Of a DNA stretch of 57,126 nt, positions 54,324 to 57,126 are shown piece by piece. The stretch is from Nocardia seriolae NBRC 15557. Lineage in GTDB: Bacteria; Actinomycetota; Actinomycetes; Mycobacteriales; Mycobacteriaceae. The translations under genes were made by a program, and so were the position numbers. Below the pieces are notes generated by a model. It was not told the DNA's origin, ran no database searches, and saw only the letters and a list, made by a program, of their open reading frames with translations. Where the stretch lies: the NCBI RefSeq assembly GCF_007990715.1, contig NZ_BJWY01000031.1, forward strand, positions 1 to 57,126, given 5' to 3'. Positions within the stretch are counted from its first letter, which is position 1. Each line of letters begins with the position of its first letter.

Positions 54324-55166
54324 TCACTCCGGTCGCTGCGAGCCGCGAATGCGCGAGTTGTCGGGCAGTTCGGCGAAGTAGCGGTCGGCGTTCGGGAAGG
54401 CCAGGGCCGGACCGCCACCCGACGGGTCGTACACCGGAATGATCGGCGCGATGGTGCGCTCGGCCGCGAGAATCTCGGCGGTGGAGGCGAATTCGCCCAG
54501 GGCCGCGAGCTGGGTCCAGGTGGGCGGCAGCAGCACGTCCACTCCCTGATGCCAGCGGTCGATGGCCTCGGCCGGAGTGCACCAGGTGACGACCTCGGCC
54601 TCGGAGGTCGCGCCGTCGGCCAGCTGTCCTTCGGGCAGGACACCCACGAAGAAGCGGGTGTCGTAGCGGCGCGGCTCGATCACCGGCGTGATCCAGTTGT
54701 CCCAGGGCCGCAGCAGATCGGCGCGCAGCACCAGGTTCTCGCGGGTGAGGAATTCGGCGAAGGACAGTTCGCGGCGTTCCAGCTGCCCGCGCGCCTCGGC
54801 GTAGACGGAGGCGTCGCCGACCACGGTGTCCGCGGTCGGTCCCGCCAGCAGCACCCCGCACTCCTCGAACAGCTCGCGGACCGCCGCGCACACCAGCGCC
54901 TGCGCGCGGCCCGCGTCGATGCCGAAACGCTCTCCCCACCAGGCGGCTTCGGGTCCGGCCCAGTCCAGGGCGATGGACGCGTCCGAGGCGTCGACGCCGC
55001 CGCCGGGAAAAACGGTCATACCGGCCGCGAAGGCCATGCCGCCGACTCGACGCTGCAGGAACACCTCGGGCCCGTGCGCTCCGTCGCGCATCAACATCAC
55101 CGTGGAAGCGTCCTTGACGGGCGCGGCGGCGGGCTGGGATTCGGGCTGGGCAATTGCTTCGCTCAC
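54324..55166 (-). CDS. NUDIX hydrolase (Rv3040c family)
   Basis: A 280-residue NUDIX-fold protein from GTG 55166 (the frame opens further, to 55244). The NUDIX box is split by an insert: PGGGVDASD...CAAVRELFEECGVLL, with the REXXEEXG core intact. The N-terminal strand STVMLMRDG and the QRRVGGMAFAAGM segment are typical of the CoA-diphosphatase-like NUDT19/Rv3040c group. Expected to hydrolyse a nucleoside diphosphate linked to another moiety, possibly CoA derivatives. It precedes echA17 on the same strand. Confidence 0.92.
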   Translation of the reverse strand: MSEAIAQPESQPAAAPVKDASTVMLMRDGAHGPEVFLQRRVGGMAFAAGMTVFPGGGVDASDASIALDWAGPEAAWWGERFGIDAGRAQALVCAAVRELFEECGVLLAGPTADTVVGDASVYAEARGQLERRELSFAEFLTRENLVLRADLLRPWDNWITPVIEPRRYDTRFFVGVLPEGQLADGATSEAEVVTWCTPAEAIDRWHQGVDVLLPPTWTQLAALGEFASTAEILAAERTIAPIIPVYDPSGGGPALAFPNADRYFAELPDNSRIRGSQRPE

Positions 55167-55268
55167 AGTCGGACCATAACTGTTGCCTCGGCTAAGCGAT
55201 ACCACCGAATCGGTTTCGCCGCCCGAAGCGGCGGCGTTCACCACCCCGAACAGCGGTGCGCCCGCCGG

Positions 55269-55763
55269 TCAGTCCGTCAAATGGACTGATCCGGTGCGGG
55301 TTTCGATCACGGCCTGGCCACTGGCGTCGCGGCGGGTCCAGGTGCCCTCGACCTTGCCGGTGCGATAGTCCTGCACCTGGCTGACCACCGCGCCGGTGTC
55401 GTCGGTCCAGGTAACCAGGAAGATGCCCGCCTCGATGGGCTCGATCGCGACCGGGGTGCTGGTCTGCCGCCCGGTGCCCGCGGCGGTGTAGGTGAGGGAG
55501 CGGCCGTCGGTGGCGAAGGCAATGGTGCCGCCCGATCCGGTGTTATAGCTGAGCTGCACCGTCTGTCCGTTCAGATCCGCCGGGACCGCGGCCTTGCCGA
55601 GCGTCTCCGCGGCGTGCGAGCGCGGAACCTGCTGGGCAGCCGGTGGATCGGCCACGCATGCGGTCGCGACGAAGGCGATGGCGAGTATCGCGACCGCACC
55701 GATGCTCCGAATCGAGATTGCGCCGATTCTTCGAATGGCGGTCGCCCGGGTACTCCGGTCCAC
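55269..55763 (-). CDS. MoaF-like calycin lipoprotein
   Basis: A 164-residue protein from GTG 55763, preceded by a strong SD (GGAGGGAG). Signal peptide with lipobox (AIAFVATAC). The mature part reads LNGQTVQLSYNTGSGGTIAF, then GRSLTYTAAGTG and IFLVTWTDDTGAVVSQVQDY, which resembles MoaF-type small beta-barrels (calycin-like fold). Cargo or substrate is unknown. It is not part of the M. tuberculosis order at this place, so it may be an insertion between the NUDIX and ABC genes. Confidence 0.75.
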   Translation of the reverse strand: MDRSTRATAIRRIGAISIRSIGAVAILAIAFVATACVADPPAAQQVPRSHAAETLGKAAVPADLNGQTVQLSYNTGSGGTIAFATDGRSLTYTAAGTGRQTSTPVAIEPIEAGIFLVTWTDDTGAVVSQVQDYRTGKVEGTWTRRDASGQAVIETRTGSVHLTD

Positions 55764-55901
55764 GCCCTGCTCCCTCCGTACGCGGCAGTTGCGGACAGTT
55801 TGCCCGTGTGCCGTGCCGGATGCAATCGCAGCGCGCCGAGGTTTGCCGGAGATCACTGGGTTTGCCGGAAACCACCGGGTTTCGCGAGAGAGCTTGGCGG
55901 G

Positions 55902-56735
55902 TCAGCGATTCCTGTGGCGGCCGAAGCGCTGGCTGCGGCGGGCGAAGTAGCGGCCGTCGATGCGGTCCAGCTGAATCGATTGCCGGAACGCCTCGCTCAG
56001 GTTCTCGGAGGTGAGTACGTCGGTGAGCAGTCCCTGTGCCACCACGCTGCCCTCGTTGAGCAGCATGGCGTGGGTGAAGCCGGGCGGAATCTCCTCCACG
56101 TGGTGGGTGACCAGCACGGTGGCGGGCGCGTCCGGATCGGCGGCCAGATCGCCCAGGCGTTCCACCAGTTCCTCGCGGCCGCCCAGATCCAGGCCCGCGG
56201 CGGGTTCGTCGAGCAGCAGCAGTTCCGGATCGGTCATCAGTGCCCGGGCGATGAGCACCCGTTTGCGCTCACCCTCGGAGAGGGTGCCGTAGGTGCGATC
56301 GGAAAGGTGTTCCGCGCCCAGGCTTTCCAGAATGTCGACCGCACGGTCGGTATCCATGTCGTCGTAGCGCTCCCGCCACCGCCCCATCACCGCGTACCCG
56401 GCCGACACCACCAGATCCGCGACCCGCTCGTCGAGCGGCACCCGGCTGGCGATGGCCGCCGAGGAGATCCCGATGCGCGGGCGTAGTTCATTGATATCGG
56501 TGCGGCCCAGCGTCTCCCCCAGTAGGTTGGCGACACCGGAGGTGGGGTGCATCTCGGCCGCGGCCATGCGCAGCAGGGAGGTCTTGCCGGCGCCATTGGG
56601 GCCGAGCACCACCCAGCGTTCGTCCAATTCCACCTGCCAGGTGACCGGACCGACCAGGGTATGTCCGGAACGTCGGACGGTGACGTCGCTGAAATCTATG
56701 AGCAGATCGGGATCCGGTTGCGGCACGGGGTCCAT
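55902..56735 (-). CDS. ABC transporter ATP-binding protein (Rv3041c family)
   Basis: A 277-residue ATPase from ATG 56735 (a longer start at ATG 56792 is possible). Walker A is VVLGPNGAGKTSLLR, signature GTLSEGERKRVLIARAL, Walker B LLLLDEPAAGLD, and the switch His in VLVTHHVEEIPPG. The Q-loop segment reads IGISSAAIASRV. No permease gene is adjacent, as is also the case for Rv3041c; the partner, if any, is elsewhere. It overlaps the region just after the small membrane protein gene on the same strand. Confidence 0.93.
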   Translation of the reverse strand: MDPVPQPDPDLLIDFSDVTVRRSGHTLVGPVTWQVELDERWVVLGPNGAGKTSLLRMAAAEMHPTSGVANLLGETLGRTDINELRPRIGISSAAIASRVPLDERVADLVVSAGYAVMGRWRERYDDMDTDRAVDILESLGAEHLSDRTYGTLSEGERKRVLIARALMTDPELLLLDEPAAGLDLGGREELVERLGDLAADPDAPATVLVTHHVEEIPPGFTHAMLLNEGSVVAQGLLTDVLTSENLSEAFRQSIQLDRIDGRYFARRSQRFGRHRNR

Positions 56736-56760
56736 CTTGGCCCACCGCCTCCGGGGACCG

Positions 56761-56994
56761 TCAACGAGGTGGGAAAACTCTTCGCGTGTCATCTCCCGAA
56801 GTGCGGTGGCGATAAGCGATTTCGTGTGCGCGGCGATCGAATTCGGTTAGCTCTTCCTGATCTCCACGCTGCGGGCTCAGCATTCCCCAGTCCCGCGCTT
56901 GCGCGCGGCTGGACCGAAACATGCGTGCCAGGATCAGTGCCACCGGGATCGAAAGCACCGTCCACACGATGAGAACAACCAGCAGTGTTGTCAT
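56761..56994 (-). CDS. Small single-pass membrane protein
   Basis: A 77-residue protein. One N-terminal hydrophobic helix (LLVVLIVWTVLSIPVALILA) is followed by a charged cytoplasmic-type tail (MFRSSRAQARDWGML, then EELTEFDRRAHEIAYRHRTS). ATG 56994 follows GGAAGGAAA with 8-nt spacing. No family is recognised. It lies 25 bp upstream of the ABC ATPase start on the same strand and may be co-transcribed. 56995-57126 shows no further gene and must hold its promoter. Confidence 0.7.
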   Translation of the reverse strand: MTTLLVVLIVWTVLSIPVALILARMFRSSRAQARDWGMLSPQRGDQEELTEFDRRAHEIAYRHRTSGDDTRRVFPPR

Positions 56995-57126
56995 GTCGTG
57001 GTTTCCTTCCGCGGAAACTCGTGAATCGATCCTTGCCCACTCGGTTCGTTAAGTCGATACGCACTGCCCATATTGGTCACTGCGACGACCATTCGGTTTC
57101 GCTGATGCGACACCGAACTAGTGTCG

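Overview
The window is high-GC DNA from a mycolic-acid actinobacterium, most likely Nocardia or a close relative. The conserved backbone follows, in order, the Mycobacterium tuberculosis stretch from gatA (Rv3011c) to Rv3041c: gatA-gatC-ACT protein-ligA, MetE-like protein, mnmA-iscS, acyltransferase pair, etfA-etfB, then the Rv3030-Rv3032 polysaccharide genes, the hexapeptide transferase, a PQQ-propeller lipoprotein, two methyltransferases, echA17, a NUDIX protein and an ABC ATPase. Gene identities rest on recognisable motifs; synteny is recalled from established knowledge and was not computed. No tRNA, rRNA, CRISPR array or insertion sequence was recognised.

Layout. 1-9 kb: tail-anchored Ser/Thr kinase, NarL-type two-component pair, a coupled phospholipase A2 and alpha/beta-hydrolase pair, and a second Ser/Thr kinase fused to an ADP-ribosylglycohydrolase. 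9-19 kb: gatCA, ACT protein, two secreted proteins behind direct repeats, GNAT, ligA, a flavin/F420-type oxidoreductase, a stand-alone AAA ATPase and a methyltransferase remnant. 19-23 kb: MetE-like protein, mnmA and its coupled partner, cysteine desulfurase. 23-26 kb: two abutting gene fragments, then a lipoprotein-type sortase coupled to a frameshifted Gly-rich repeat protein. 25.8-28 kb: a copper module (CsoR/RicR-like operator, His/Met-rich membrane protein, Tat multicopper oxidase). 28-36 kb: acyltransferase pair resembling ornithine-lipid genes, SDR-QueA operon, PadR-controlled ABC exporter, NDH-2. 36-41 kb: LysR, DUF1707, an aminoglycoside-phosphotransferase gene with an in-frame stop, an NTF2-like protein, etfAB. 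41.5-45 kb: an overlapping three-gene methylated-glucan operon. 45-51.3 kb: split Rpn-type nuclease, cupin, DUF1697, hexapeptide transferase, propeller lipoprotein, then a block of fused gene fragments and a frameshifted PPOX gene. 51.3-57 kb: methyltransferases, echA17, NUDIX, MoaF-like lipoprotein, ABC ATPase and a small membrane protein.

How it works together. Housekeeping operons are tightly packed with 4-bp start/stop overlaps (gatC-gatA, mnmA and partner, SDR-queA, ABC pair, GH57-GT, sortase and repeat protein) and several end in strong hairpins. The accessory islands between them hold most of the unusual material: about eight disrupted genes, several with single-base lesions that can be read across the break, and four good operator candidates (copper, PadR, MerR, and a dyad between etfB and the glucan operon).
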